In this document: positions 5,869 to 13,660 of the stretch, piece after piece
How the letters are laid out: every line of letters starts with the position of its first letter
How positions within the stretch are numbered: the stretch's first letter is position 1
Translations under genes and position numbers: made by a program
The notes under the pieces: generated by a model
Seen by the model: the letters and a program-made list of their open reading frames with translations, nothing else
What the model was told of the DNA's origin: nothing
Database searches by the model: none
Source of the DNA: Capsaspora owczarzaki ATCC 30864
Taxonomy: Eukaryota; Opisthokonta; Filasterea
Reading direction: 5' to 3'
DNA length: 17,489 nucleotides
Assembly (NCBI RefSeq): GCF_000151315.2
Contig: NW_011887306.1
Coordinates: forward strand, 365,435-382,923

Positions 5869-7725
5869 TTAAGCAACGTAGGTAATGACAACAGCGTAAG
5901 ACTGACTGAGAATATTTGACGCACTTGCTCCATTCGCGACATTGAGCACCCATGGACTACTCGAGCCGGTAACGTAGGGAATAATGTATTCTGCAGGGTT
6001 GTCCCTGACAAGCATCGGAATACGACTTCCTCCATTATTGGTCACCGCTCCGCTAATGGACACGATTTTGGTCTTGTCGATAGTAATGTTTTGTGTTACA
6101 CTACTCGAAGTGCTGGAGGCGGTCGTTCCAGTGAAGACAGCCGTTTTGATGCCGGTATTACCAGTTCCAAGTGATGTGAAGCCTGCAACATTCAGCCCAG
6201 TAGCCACATTCAATGCAGTTGTTGTAAAGGTCGCCACATTGGTTGAGTTTGCACTGACACCAAGTTGGTTTGTTCCAGCAGAGTACAGACCAGTGTGGTC
6301 ATTTGTCGTAAAAGTGTAAGCTGGATTTGTTGCGTTTCCGTTTCCGGCAAGAAACTGGATGGTGGCATACACCCGTGCACCAGTCACACTGCCTTGGGCA
6401 GCGACATCGAGACCGGTGCGGATACCCAATGCATTGAAAAACGCGCACATTGTACCACCCGCAGAGACACACAGCGCACCTAAATCACTGTAGATGCCAG
6501 TGTCAGTGTCACTTGCAAGCGCGATCGCCGGCGTGGAAGCACTGCCATCGGGCACAAGAAGCGCACCAGTAAGAGTACCACCAGCCAAAGGTAAGTAATC
6601 AGCATCAGCAACTGCAGTATCAACGTAACCTTTGGTTGCTGCATCATCAGACTCCGATGGAGTGCCTAGTGATCGTATTACGTTTCCACTCATGTCGATT
6701 GTCCCAGTGACCGTTGTATCTGGTAAGGTAGCGGAAACGGACGCCGATATTGACTCTGCAGTCACGTCCCCAGTGATATCACCGGTGACATCTCCAATCA
6801 AGGCTTTACCTGACGGGATGTAAATGCCATCGATAAATTGTTTTTCACCTCCGATCTCACTAGGCAATCCAGAATTAATAACAGTCCACCGAAATAAAAC
6901 GGGATCATACACAGCTGTAACATACTGGTCTCCCCTGTTCGGGAAAAAGACTGTAATGCCTCCATCGACTCCGTTCTTTGAAAAGTATGCATTGACGTAA
7001 GAATTCGTTCCATACAAGTTTCCTGATTCAACAAAATTCCTCGTGACAACTTTGAGAGTAACTTGATGGCCTGCAACTGGGTTTGTTGGGTAGTGGATAT
7101 TGATATTAGCGTCATCGTTAACAGGGAAGTCCACGATAATGAGTCTGTCAGAATCTAGGACAGTGTATGAATAATCATCGCCTTCATCTGGTTGTGTGGT
7201 TATTCTAGTCACACCTGTAGAGAGACCAGCAACAGCTGTCTGAAGATCGCCAACATCAGTTTCCAAAGCTGCGATATCACTTACCACTGTAGACATACTA
7301 TTAATAGCTGTCTGAAGATCACTAACATCAGTTCCCAAAGCTGTGATATCATCAGTTATCTCACTAAGATCAGTTGAAGTTACAACAGTCTTTAAATCCC
7401 CTTCAAATCCTACTTTAAAAGCATCGTCAGCATCATCGAAAACAATGTATGCATTATTTTCGCTGCCTCTGTTGATCAATAAGCCTGATTGTGTTAGTCC
7501 AGACAAACCTGCACCTGTTTCATTTTGATTCAATTCAATAATTTTGTCATTAACCTTAACATCAACACTAGTAACAGTGGCTGTTGTTCCTGTTAATGTG
7601 AGGTTTGAAGCTGTGCCGTTGATATTGTTCACTTTACCAGCAAGACGCTCATCGACATATGCTTTTGTGACGTTACTATTTCCATCAGTAAAAAGCGCAG
7701 GAATAAAAGTTGGAACTGTTGACAT
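5869..7725 (-). CDS. phage-tail-fibre-like attachment protein
   Basis: 618 residues. The N-terminus has TKAYVDERLAGKV (20-32). Residues about 113-175 form a trimeric-coil-like stalk with a 24-residue repeat starting DVSDLQTA (133) and DVGDLQTA (157). A beta domain spans about 185-285. Then come GDVTGDITGDVTA (311-323), DDAATKGYVDTAV (360-372) and YLPLAGGTLTGALL (377-390), the hallmark of phage and giant-virus tail fibres. Two related beta units follow, centred on DTGIYSDLG (about 408) and HTGLYSAGT (about 477). Residues 520-618 form a beta-rich head ending in VVITYVA. Low Cys; Thr/Gly/Ala/Val-rich. Expected role: trimeric host-binding spike, analogous to the adenovirus fibre. TATAA lies directly before the ATG. 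It shares a short divergent promoter region with the gene at 7773. Confidence 0.82.
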   Translation of the reverse strand: MSTVPTFIPALFTDGNSNVTKAYVDERLAGKVNNINGTASNLTLTGTTATVTSVDVKVNDKIIELNQNETGAGLSGLTQSGLLINRGSENNAYIVFDDADDAFKVGFEGDLKTVVTSTDLSEITDDITALGTDVSDLQTAINSMSTVVSDIAALETDVGDLQTAVAGLSTGVTRITTQPDEGDDYSYTVLDSDRLIIVDFPVNDDANINIHYPTNPVAGHQVTLKVVTRNFVESGNLYGTNSYVNAYFSKNGVDGGITVFFPNRGDQYVTAVYDPVLFRWTVINSGLPSEIGGEKQFIDGIYIPSGKALIGDVTGDITGDVTAESISASVSATLPDTTVTGTIDMSGNVIRSLGTPSESDDAATKGYVDTAVADADYLPLAGGTLTGALLVPDGSASTPAIALASDTDTGIYSDLGALCVSAGGTMCAFFNALGIRTGLDVAAQGSVTGARVYATIQFLAGNGNATNPAYTFTTNDHTGLYSAGTNQLGVSANSTNVATFTTTALNVATGLNVAGFTSLGTGNTGIKTAVFTGTTASSTSSSVTQNITIDKTKIVSISGAVTNNGGSRIPMLVRDNPAEYIIPYVTGSSSPWVLNVANGASASNILSQSYAVVITYVA

Positions 7726-7772
7726 TTATACCTACCTATTAGAATATTTTTAATATGCCTTACATATATACA
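7726..7772. promoter_or_regulatory. divergent promoter region between fibre and unknown gene
   Basis: 47 bases. Minus reading: AAAAATATTC, then GGTAGGTATAA joined to the fibre ATG. Plus reading: GAATATTTTTAATAT, then ACATATATACA joined to the ATG at 7773. Both readings follow the AATATT, spacer, TATA, ATG layout seen elsewhere in the window. Confidence 0.55.
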
Positions 7773-8282
7773 ATGAACAACGCTGCTGATAAATTATTTG
7801 GGTTATTCATGAGATCGAATGTGTCTGATGTATTGAAAAAAGTCCATGCCGAGCACATTGGTGAAATCTTTAGTACAATCGAGTCTGTTTTACAAGCTCT
7901 TATAAGATCAATGGAGTTTATCGAAGAGCACTTCCCTGCGCTGCAAACTGGAACAAATAAAGTGCAAAGAAAAAGCAAGAAACAAGTGCACATGCAGCTG
8001 TTCAATGAAGCACTTCAAAACAATAACGTTGATCTTGAAAGTGTAGGCTTGAGTATTGAATCAGTTGGTCATATCACCGATCAGTTGGTTGCTGCATCCA
8101 AAGGAAATCTCAAAATTCAAACTCCGGTTTCCGTGAAGGAAACAGTAATTGACAATACACCATCCGACACTGTGAGTGTTGCTAGTACAGTACCAACATT
8201 ATCTGAGTCATTGCCGATTGACCTAGGTATTCCACCTGAACTGACTGGCAAGAAAAAAAAAAGAACATTTTCGCGCAAGTAA
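7773..8282 (+). CDS. hypothetical protein with basic C-terminus
   Basis: 169 residues from the ATG at 7773. An upstream ATG at 7755 adds six residues but lies in the promoter-like stretch. Residues 1-60 are amphipathic helix (KLFGLFMRSNVSDVLKKVH, IFSTIESVLQALIRSMEFI). Residues about 70-105 are also helical. Residues about 120-155 are a Ser/Thr/Pro/Val-rich linker, and the end is GKKKKRTFSRK, a likely nuclear localisation or nucleic-acid-binding tail. No family recognised. It precedes the phospholipase gene on the same strand with a 96-base gap, so a virion or DNA-associated role is possible but not shown. Confidence 0.68.
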   Translation: MNNAADKLFGLFMRSNVSDVLKKVHAEHIGEIFSTIESVLQALIRSMEFIEEHFPALQTGTNKVQRKSKKQVHMQLFNEALQNNNVDLESVGLSIESVGHITDQLVAASKGNLKIQTPVSVKETVIDNTPSDTVSVASTVPTLSESLPIDLGIPPELTGKKKKRTFSRK

Positions 8283-8378
8283 GTAGTTTCATATGCATGT
8301 TAGGTTTATGTTGCTTGGAACTGCATGATATAGTCTAATTTAAGAAAAGGAATATTAACTCCTTATCTTATGATATGA
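8283..8378 (+). promoter_or_regulatory. upstream region of the phospholipase A2 gene
   Basis: 96 bases without a gene. The last part reads AAGGAATATTAACTCCTT (a short inverted repeat of AAGGA and TCCTT round AATATT), then TTATGATATGA and the ATG at 8379. AATATT followed by a GATAT element just before the ATG fits the local promoter layout. Confidence 0.45.
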
Positions 8379-9269
8379 ATGAGCACACCACACGACGAAG
8401 ATGAATTCTGGCGAAGACACCAAGAGTGGTTGCAAAGCCGACAAGGTACAAGCGCTAGAGATGTACTTGATAGAAACCCTCGCCAAAGAGCAACTAGAGT
8501 AATCGACCCTGAACCATTGATAGGTGTACCGATCAATGGACTTCCTCCAGCTGCACAAGAAGGTGAGGGTATTAGTAGTAAACTAGCAGAATGGAAAGAA
8601 CGGCTGGTGGGTAAGAATCCGGTTTCCAACGCTGTCAATCAAATGGTTAATAACCTTCCTGTTGAGTTACATGTAATTACTCCAAAATACGGTAAGTGGA
8701 GCGCATGTGGACCTGGATCTAAAACTGGGGAGCGTATCCGAAAATACAAAGAGACTGGTGATACCAAGTACATCTACAAGAATGACCTCGATAAAGCTTG
8801 TTTCCAACATGATCTGGCATACGGTGAACATAAAGATGTAGCCGGAAGAATTCTACCAGACAAACAACTCAAAGAAGCAGCTGACAGAATTTCCAAAGAC
8901 ATGTCCGAGCCTGCTGAAATAAGACACGTAGCCAGTTTGGTTTCCAAAGTGTTTGAAAGAAAGATTGCATCAGATTCGAAACAACTCGCGCCCATACCTG
9001 CACCCGAACAAACAGATACCACAAGAGGTGAAGGTATACATTTCACTAACTCCTTGGCTAAACCTAGTGAAGAACTACTTAATTTCCTTGAAAATTTAAG
9101 CCTTAAGGGAGAAAAGTTCTTGAATTCTAAACTTGGGCGCAAGTTCTTATCCACATACAAAAGTGTGCTTGAAAACGACAAGGATTTTGTGGACGCTATG
9201 AAGAAGGCAATACACAAACAGAAACTTGGTAAGGGCATTCACCGTCTGATGCAGAAAATGGATAAATGA
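8379..9269 (+). CDS. virion phospholipase A2 domain protein (parvovirus VP1-like)
   Basis: 296 residues. The catalytic core is residues about 98-170: calcium-loop motif ACGPGSKTG (109-117), then NDLDKACFQHDLAYGEH with the His144-Asp145 dyad, then a downstream Asp-Lys-Xaa-Leu (DKQL). This matches the phospholipase A2 fold of parvovirus VP1 unique regions, reported also in some adintovirus-like elements. Known function: sn-2 hydrolysis of phospholipids, used by virions to leave the endosome. Residues 1-95 are a charged, helical N-terminus, and residues 205-296 form a helical C-terminal domain (NFLENLSLKGEKFLNSKLG). No signal peptide, which suits a virion-borne enzyme. An ATG at 8375 is in another frame, so 8379 is the start. 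It ends head-on with the gene at 9290. Confidence 0.85.
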   Translation: MSTPHDEDEFWRRHQEWLQSRQGTSARDVLDRNPRQRATRVIDPEPLIGVPINGLPPAAQEGEGISSKLAEWKERLVGKNPVSNAVNQMVNNLPVELHVITPKYGKWSACGPGSKTGERIRKYKETGDTKYIYKNDLDKACFQHDLAYGEHKDVAGRILPDKQLKEAADRISKDMSEPAEIRHVASLVSKVFERKIASDSKQLAPIPAPEQTDTTRGEGIHFTNSLAKPSEELLNFLENLSLKGEKFLNSKLGRKFLSTYKSVLENDKDFVDAMKKAIHKQKLGKGIHRLMQKMDK

Positions 9270-9272
9270 ATA

Positions 9273-9286
9273 ATGTTAATTAACAT
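9273..9286. terminator. palindrome at convergent gene ends
   Basis: ATGTTAATTAACAT is a perfect 14-base palindrome between the stop of the phospholipase gene (9269) and the stop of the minus gene (9290). Its core resembles the palindrome at 5635-5646. Confidence 0.4.
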
Positions 9287-9289
9287 GAA

Positions 9290-9760
9290 TCATTCGTTTC
9301 TCGGAAATTGGAAGTTACTCATGCCAGATCCCGTATTGCCATCTACTATGAAACAAAAAGGTTGTTTGACAGAACACTTTAAAGGATTTGCCTGCTGTAA
9401 TTCATACAATTTCATTTCAACAAACTTTTGTCCAATTTCATTTAAGGTGTTCATGAAACGCTCCGCTTTTGCAGTCACTTGCTCGTGTACAGCGGGAGAG
9501 TGTTCTTGAATGTAAGCCAAATCACGGGCATACGTTTGTTTGATACTTTCGAATCGATCTCGTAATACATCCCGTTTTGATTTGAGCCCAACAGTATGAT
9601 TATATTGCTGAGATAACATCCGCCCATTGATGTTGTTTAACAAAGAGTCTGCTCTATCATTAAGTAGCCAGAATTGCCTCTTGATGTAAGTGGCATTCTC
9701 ATTCACTATTACAGGATCTAGAAATTGAATTAATGTCATTATATACTTGGAATATTTCAT
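9290..9760 (-). CDS. helical virion-block protein, unknown
   Basis: 156 residues, almost wholly helical with heptad-like spacing (SLLNNINGRMLSQQYNHTVG, RDRFESIKQTYARDLAYIQE, RFMNTLNEIGQKFVEMKLYE). The C-terminus is less ordered (GNTGSGMSNFQFPRNE). No membrane segment. Its ATG overlaps the stop of the upstream zinc-ribbon gene in an ATGA arrangement (9757-9760), so the two are translationally linked or share an mRNA. It is the last gene of the long minus-strand virion block, and a structural or scaffold role is plausible from that position only. Confidence 0.7.
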   Translation of the reverse strand: MKYSKYIMTLIQFLDPVIVNENATYIKRQFWLLNDRADSLLNNINGRMLSQQYNHTVGLKSKRDVLRDRFESIKQTYARDLAYIQEHSPAVHEQVTAKAERFMNTLNEIGQKFVEMKLYELQQANPLKCSVKQPFCFIVDGNTGSGMSNFQFPRNE

Positions 9761-9972
9761 TCTGCTGAATCGTCCTTGTCAGGCCACTCTGACTTTTTCA
9801 AGTACAACGACTTAGGCCCACCACATTCAGCGCATGCCTGTATTCTGCGCCACTTACCTATCTTATCTTGTTCAAGTTCTTTATCATGTGAATCAGTGGC
9901 GCGCTTACATTTGAAGCAGTAACTTGGTGTTCCATTGACGACACTAGTCTTTTTGGCTTGTTGTTTTGGCAT
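9757..9972 (-). CDS. small zinc-ribbon protein (DUF5679-like)
   Basis: 71 residues. Two CxxC pairs form a four-Cys zinc site: YCFKCKRAT near residue 18 and ACAECGGPK near residue 46, joined by a polar helix-like linker, with basic residues at the start (MPKQQAKKTS) and an acidic end (DKDDSAE). The layout YC.KC...C..CG resembles the short zinc-ribbon proteins common in NCLDVs and PLVs; the family name is from memory, not from a search. It starts 14 bases after the protease stop and overlaps the next gene by 4 bases, so it belongs to the same unit. Confidence 0.72.
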   Translation of the reverse strand: MPKQQAKKTSVVNGTPSYCFKCKRATDSHDKELEQDKIGKWRRIQACAECGGPKSLYLKKSEWPDKDDSAE

Positions 9973-9986
9973 ACTTGGCTCTATAC

Positions 9987-11159
9987 TTAGGTGACAATTT
10001 CATCTTGTTTACAACACATTTGTTTGAATTTTTCGTGATGCTTTTGTAGAGCTCCTCCTGATTTATTGGCTACCTCGTTACGAATATACGCTAGAGCTTT
10101 ATCGTGCGCTTCTTGAAGAGTCGGTTTCGGTTTTCCACTAGCGGGATCATAGAATTTCTCAACATACGCGCCTGCAATAGCCCAAGCCTTGTCATCCATT
10201 AACTTTTCTGTTTGTGCTTTATTCATCTCTTTTTGCTTTTTCGTTTCAATCACTGATTGTGCTATAGCATCAACTTCTTGCGCTAGAACACCCACCAACT
10301 GTGGAATTATAGGTAGTGGCAACCATTGAAAAATATTGAAGAATGTGGTCTTAATCGCATTCCCAATATCCATGTTCGCAAATGGTTTGATTGGTTCTCT
10401 AGCTTTAGCTAAGTATGCATCACGGATTTTTTGCCCTTTCGGAGTGTACACACAAGTATTCGGGAATCCAATGTTAGCATACGGACATGTGACTTGCTCT
10501 GTGGCTAACATTCGTGCTTTATCTGCCATCTCTTTTTCACTTTGTTGAGTCCAACTATCAGCGTAATACTTGTGCGGTGTTTCAAATTCTATGAAAGTTT
10601 GCTTCTGAGCTCCACCCCAGTTAAATGGATTAATTTGTCGTGGAGGTGCATTTAAATTTGCGATTTGTTCTGGTGTCAAGTTCGCGTAGTTTGGCTTGAC
10701 TTTTTTGATTGAAAAATTGAATCCAGCCCCTTCTTTAACAAACACATTTTCCATCATTTTATCATTCTCCTTTAAATCATCTGAAAAGTCATTCAAGATA
10801 TCAATGAAATCGCGATCTTTCCCAGCTTCATCAACCATGTACATACAGAAATAGCCGCAATACACTGAACGCATGTATTGTATGCGTCGTATGTTGAGCT
10901 CCATCTTTTTCTTAGTCTTTTTCATGAATGCAAGGATTTCTTCTGGAGGATCCACACCGAAACTATCGAAATAGAATACATTAGGAAAACGATTATCTAC
11001 ATGTACCCAGTGAGTACCAGCATCCTTGTCGTCTGCCATGTTGATGAAGTAGAATTTCTTCTCGGGAGTTTTTGGCAAGGTGTCTTTGGAGAACGTACCG
11101 CCATATCTATCATCATCGGCATATCTGTCGTCGAAATCGAAATTGGTAATTACTTTCAT
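9987..11159 (-). CDS. adenain-like cysteine protease with long C-terminal extension
   Basis: 390 residues, about twice the usual adenain length. The catalytic domain is residues about 15-140: GGTFSKDTLP (20-30), His50 in GTHWVHV, Asp65 in YFDSFGVDPP, Gln94 in RRIQYM, and Cys101 in VYCGYFCMYM, giving the order His, acid, Gln, Cys of the adenain / Ulp1 clan. Known role: cleavage of capsid and core precursors during virion maturation. Residues about 150-390 are an extension without a recognised domain. It has a hydrophobic stretch (NIFQWLPLPIIPQLVGVLAQ, about 275-295), a Cys-containing part (VTCPYANIGFPNTCVY) and a helical end with MCCKQD. The extension could anchor the enzyme to DNA, membrane or capsid. 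CTATAA lies just before the ATG. Confidence 0.85.
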   Translation of the reverse strand: MKVITNFDFDDRYADDDRYGGTFSKDTLPKTPEKKFYFINMADDKDAGTHWVHVDNRFPNVFYFDSFGVDPPEEILAFMKKTKKKMELNIRRIQYMRSVYCGYFCMYMVDEAGKDRDFIDILNDFSDDLKENDKMMENVFVKEGAGFNFSIKKVKPNYANLTPEQIANLNAPPRQINPFNWGGAQKQTFIEFETPHKYYADSWTQQSEKEMADKARMLATEQVTCPYANIGFPNTCVYTPKGQKIRDAYLAKAREPIKPFANMDIGNAIKTTFFNIFQWLPLPIIPQLVGVLAQEVDAIAQSVIETKKQKEMNKAQTEKLMDDKAWAIAGAYVEKFYDPASGKPKPTLQEAHDKALAYIRNEVANKSGGALQKHHEKFKQMCCKQDEIVT

Positions 11160-11178
11160 TAATTATAGGCCATATTTT

Positions 11179-11928
11179 CTACATCTGCTGTTCACATCTA
11201 CAAGCCATACAACCACCGGATTGAGCGCCATAAACGCCATTACCCGATTGAGCACCGTACAAACCATTACCTGATTGCGCGCCATAAACGCCATTACCCG
11301 ATTGAGCACCGTACAAACCATTACCTGATTGAGCACCATACAAACCATTACCTGACTGAGCACCGTACAAACCTCTGCCCTGCGTCTGAGCTGCATACAA
11401 GCCATGTCCAATCAATGGCACGATGAAACTTCCATCCCCTTTACCTATCTTTTCTTTAATGGCAGTATGCGCACCTTCAGGGAGGAGATCACTCATTGCA
11501 AGCTCAAGTAACTCTTCGACTTCTTTTTCGGAGATTTCCAACATTGCCCCACCGAATATTTTCTTGGCTGCTTCACCACCAGCATACGTGATTGCACCAG
11601 TAGCCAGTGGTTTTGCAACGGCTTTCAGTCCTTGTAGCAATGTGTTTTTCAAAATAATACCAGTCAATCCGCTCATCAAACTGCCACCTTCCTTCACATC
11701 ATCTATCAATTTCAGTTGTGCTTTGGATAATTTCAAGTCATATCCCTTCTTCTTGGCTTTACGCATTTCGATCTGTTGAATCTGTTTTTCACTTAATGGT
11801 AGTTCATGGACACCTTCAAGAGCTTCTGGATTCAATTTGAGGATAACAGGTTGAAGCTCTTTCCATGCTTGTCGCAATCCTTTCAAGTGTTTTTCAGACA
11901 ACCCCAGACCATAAACTTTGTGTACCAT
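11179..11928 (-). CDS. virion protein with hydrophobic centre and GLYGAQSGN repeats
   Basis: 249 residues. The N-terminal part has two similar short motifs, HELPLSEKQIQQI (41-53) and YDLKLSKAQLKLI (63-75), an arrangement I associate with conserved Polinton/adintovirus virion proteins. Residues about 80-130 are Gly/Ala/Leu-rich and hydrophobic (SGLTGIILKNTLLQGLKAV, TGAITYAGGEAAKKIFGG), able to insert in membrane or form an amphipathic core. Residues 176-239 are seven copies of a nine-residue unit, G(L/V)YGAQSGN, and the end is CMACRCEQQM with three Cys. The gene lies between MCP and protease. Probable minor capsid or membrane-active protein, perhaps a protease substrate. Confidence 0.72.
   Translation of the reverse strand: MVHKVYGLGLSEKHLKGLRQAWKELQPVILKLNPEALEGVHELPLSEKQIQQIEMRKAKKKGYDLKLSKAQLKLIDDVKEGGSLMSGLTGIILKNTLLQGLKAVAKPLATGAITYAGGEAAKKIFGGAMLEISEKEVEELLELAMSDLLPEGAHTAIKEKIGKGDGSFIVPLIGHGLYAAQTQGRGLYGAQSGNGLYGAQSGNGLYGAQSGNGVYGAQSGNGLYGAQSGNGVYGAQSGGCMACRCEQQM
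11212..11403 (-). repeat. 27-base tandem coding repeats (GLYGAQSGN)
   Basis: About seven units of 27 bases encode the nine-residue repeats at the C-terminus of the virion protein. The leftmost four units on the plus strand also form a 54-base higher-order pair, with the variant pattern (GTTTAT against GTTTGT, CCCGAT against CCTGAT) alternating twice. This suggests expansion by unequal exchange or slippage. Confidence 0.8.
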
Positions 11929-11964
11929 TTTTAATATAACCTATGATGATAATTTATATTAAGC

Positions 11965-13379
11965 TTAGTTTGTAGAAGCTGCTGCTTTGGAATTAGACAT
12001 GTCAAGCTTGAGAAGGGATTCTTTTTCAGTGCATGTCATGTAACGTAAATCCTTTGAAGCTAAATCAGAATCACTGTAAATATTGGTTGCAGCCGCATTT
12101 CCAAGCGCGTTCTGTAAATTAGCTCTTAACTGAAGCTGTACTGGCTTGAAAGGATCGTTCTGGAACAGTTTGTTTCGAGATATGTCGTAACAATGAAGCT
12201 TGTAATTGCTAATAAATTCAGGATCGTTTATTTGAGAACCTGTGTCTTCGTCATAACCATCTCCACTAAACTCTTCACGAAGCAAGTTGTAATGATCTCT
12301 ATCACCTGCTATATTGCCGTTAGTGTAGTAGACTGAACCATCGATCAGTATATTTGCATCCGCTACCGGTTTGGTAAAAATATATGGTTCACAGCGATCG
12401 CTACCTGTGTCCTGTAGTACTGTCTGGTTCGACCAGCCAAATACCCAGATTTTCATTGGCTTTTGAATAGATGCATTTATCATATAATCTTTACTTTCGC
12501 CAGCTGCTGAGTTGTTTGGAATATCGTTGTTGTAAATGGTGGTAAATTCAGGAACAAGATAAGAGCGTTCTATACGGTAACCTTTAGACAACACCTCAGC
12601 CTCATAACCCTTGTATGCAGTAGGCCATTCGAACTGTGGTACTCGAATAACTGCGTCTCTAACAGACATTGTGAAAGCTTTCAAATTTGCGGCATGTGCA
12701 GCATCAATTGTCAATATCTTGAACTGCTTTTCGATAAGATGCAATTCAATTTCCCAATCAATGTTGATACTGCCGTCGAACTCCAGAGGCTTGAATACAG
12801 GGGATACCATTGTAGAGGGCAATGTGAGCTTAAGGTCGATGCCGTGATAGTCTCGAGCCGCTCCGCCGGCACCAATTGTTTCAGTTTTAAAGGGTGTTCC
12901 GTGTCCCATCATGAATTTACGAGCCTTATAACCGGCATTGAAGACGAAGTTTTCTTCCAATGTGGCGTCAGTGAGCAATGTATCGGCGGCAATAGTACCG
13001 CCACCACCACCAGTCACTGTTATTTCCGCATTCGGTGTGGCGGTAAAGGTGTAATTATTGCTTTGTGGGAGAATACGCTTATATGGATCAACACTTGTGT
13101 CCTTCGCATACATAAATGTTGATCCGACAGTTTGAGCAAAATCGTCCGACCAGTTAATAAGGCATTGAATATGGTTGTACAAATTTTGGAAGCGGGTATC
13201 AAGAAGAGTGACTTTGTTTGCGCGTACAACCGAGCGGAAGAATGGTGAATAGACACCGGCTGCGAGAGCAACTCTGCAAGTGGACTTGTCGGGGAGTTGG
13301 CCGGCTAAAGAAGGTGTGTAAAATGATTGACCGGCAGGAGGAGTGAAGCGTAAAACAACATCTACAAACGAACCTGCTA
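11965..13379 (-). CDS. major capsid protein, C-terminal part (gene split by Tc1 transposon)
   Basis: About 471 codons, open from the transposon edge to the stop at 11965. No start codon belongs to this part: the true start is at 15209 beyond the insertion. Features fitting a Polinton/adintovirus double-jelly-roll hexon are the total length (529 residues for the two parts), position beside penton and pVI/pX-like genes, and motifs such as NAGYKARKFMMGHGTPF, SIQKPMKIWVFGWSNQ, a VYYTNGNIAGDRDHYNLLRE stretch, and SNYKLHCYDISRNKL near the end. Known role: forms the capsomers of the icosahedral shell. It is interrupted near the N-terminus, so this copy cannot make normal MCP from this allele. The identification is by pattern and context. 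Confidence 0.82.
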
Positions 13380-13381
13380 TA
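13380..13381. other. target-site duplication (TA), left
   Basis: TA directly outside the left inverted repeat; its partner is TA at 15035-15036. This is the expected mark of Tc1/mariner insertion. Confidence 0.85.
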
Positions 13382-13496
13382 CTATCCCGATCATTAAATT
13401 TCGACCCCCCCTCGTTTTTTCACTTTTTCGCCCTCCCTGGGACCTGTGTTGCTTTCCGTCTCGCCCGCGGAATGTTCATTCATGGTACAGTGTACC
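13382..13496 (+). repeat. Tc1 left terminal inverted repeat
   Basis: 115 bases, matched to the right end with two mismatches (CTCG against CTCT near base 34, and TACAG against TACGG near the inner end). The inner end is itself nearly palindromic (GGTACAGTGTACC), a possible transposase-binding site. Confidence 0.92.
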
Positions 13497-13660
13497 AGAC
13501 ACATTTTAGAAGTGAAGCAGCGGGCTGGGAGTTAAGATTCGAAGCGAGAACAGACAAAAATGAAAACTCAAAAAAACAGAAAAAGAGCGGCTTTTTTGCC
13601 CAATTTTCACAAAGCATTACATGGCACACAAACAACGTGTCGCAGCGCCTTCGCTCCACT

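Noticed and set aside
5984-7753. Several plus frames opposite the fibre gene
   Set aside because: They are antisense of Thr/Val/Gly-rich beta repeats. The fibre frame is far longer and carries recognisable motifs.
8774-9238. 154-codon minus frame opposite the phospholipase gene
   Set aside because: It is Ser/Leu-rich antisense reading with no TATA-ATG context; the phospholipase motifs fix the coding strand.
11212-11403. CRISPR-like appearance of regularly spaced repeats
   Set aside because: Units are contiguous 27-mers in a coding frame with no unique spacers, and the setting is a eukaryotic viral gene.
11163-11411. Minus-strand 82-codon frame over the repeat region
   Set aside because: It is a frame-shifted reading of the 27-base repeats giving VCTVLNQVM-type repeats. 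The GLYGAQSGN frame continues a full-length protein, and this one does not.
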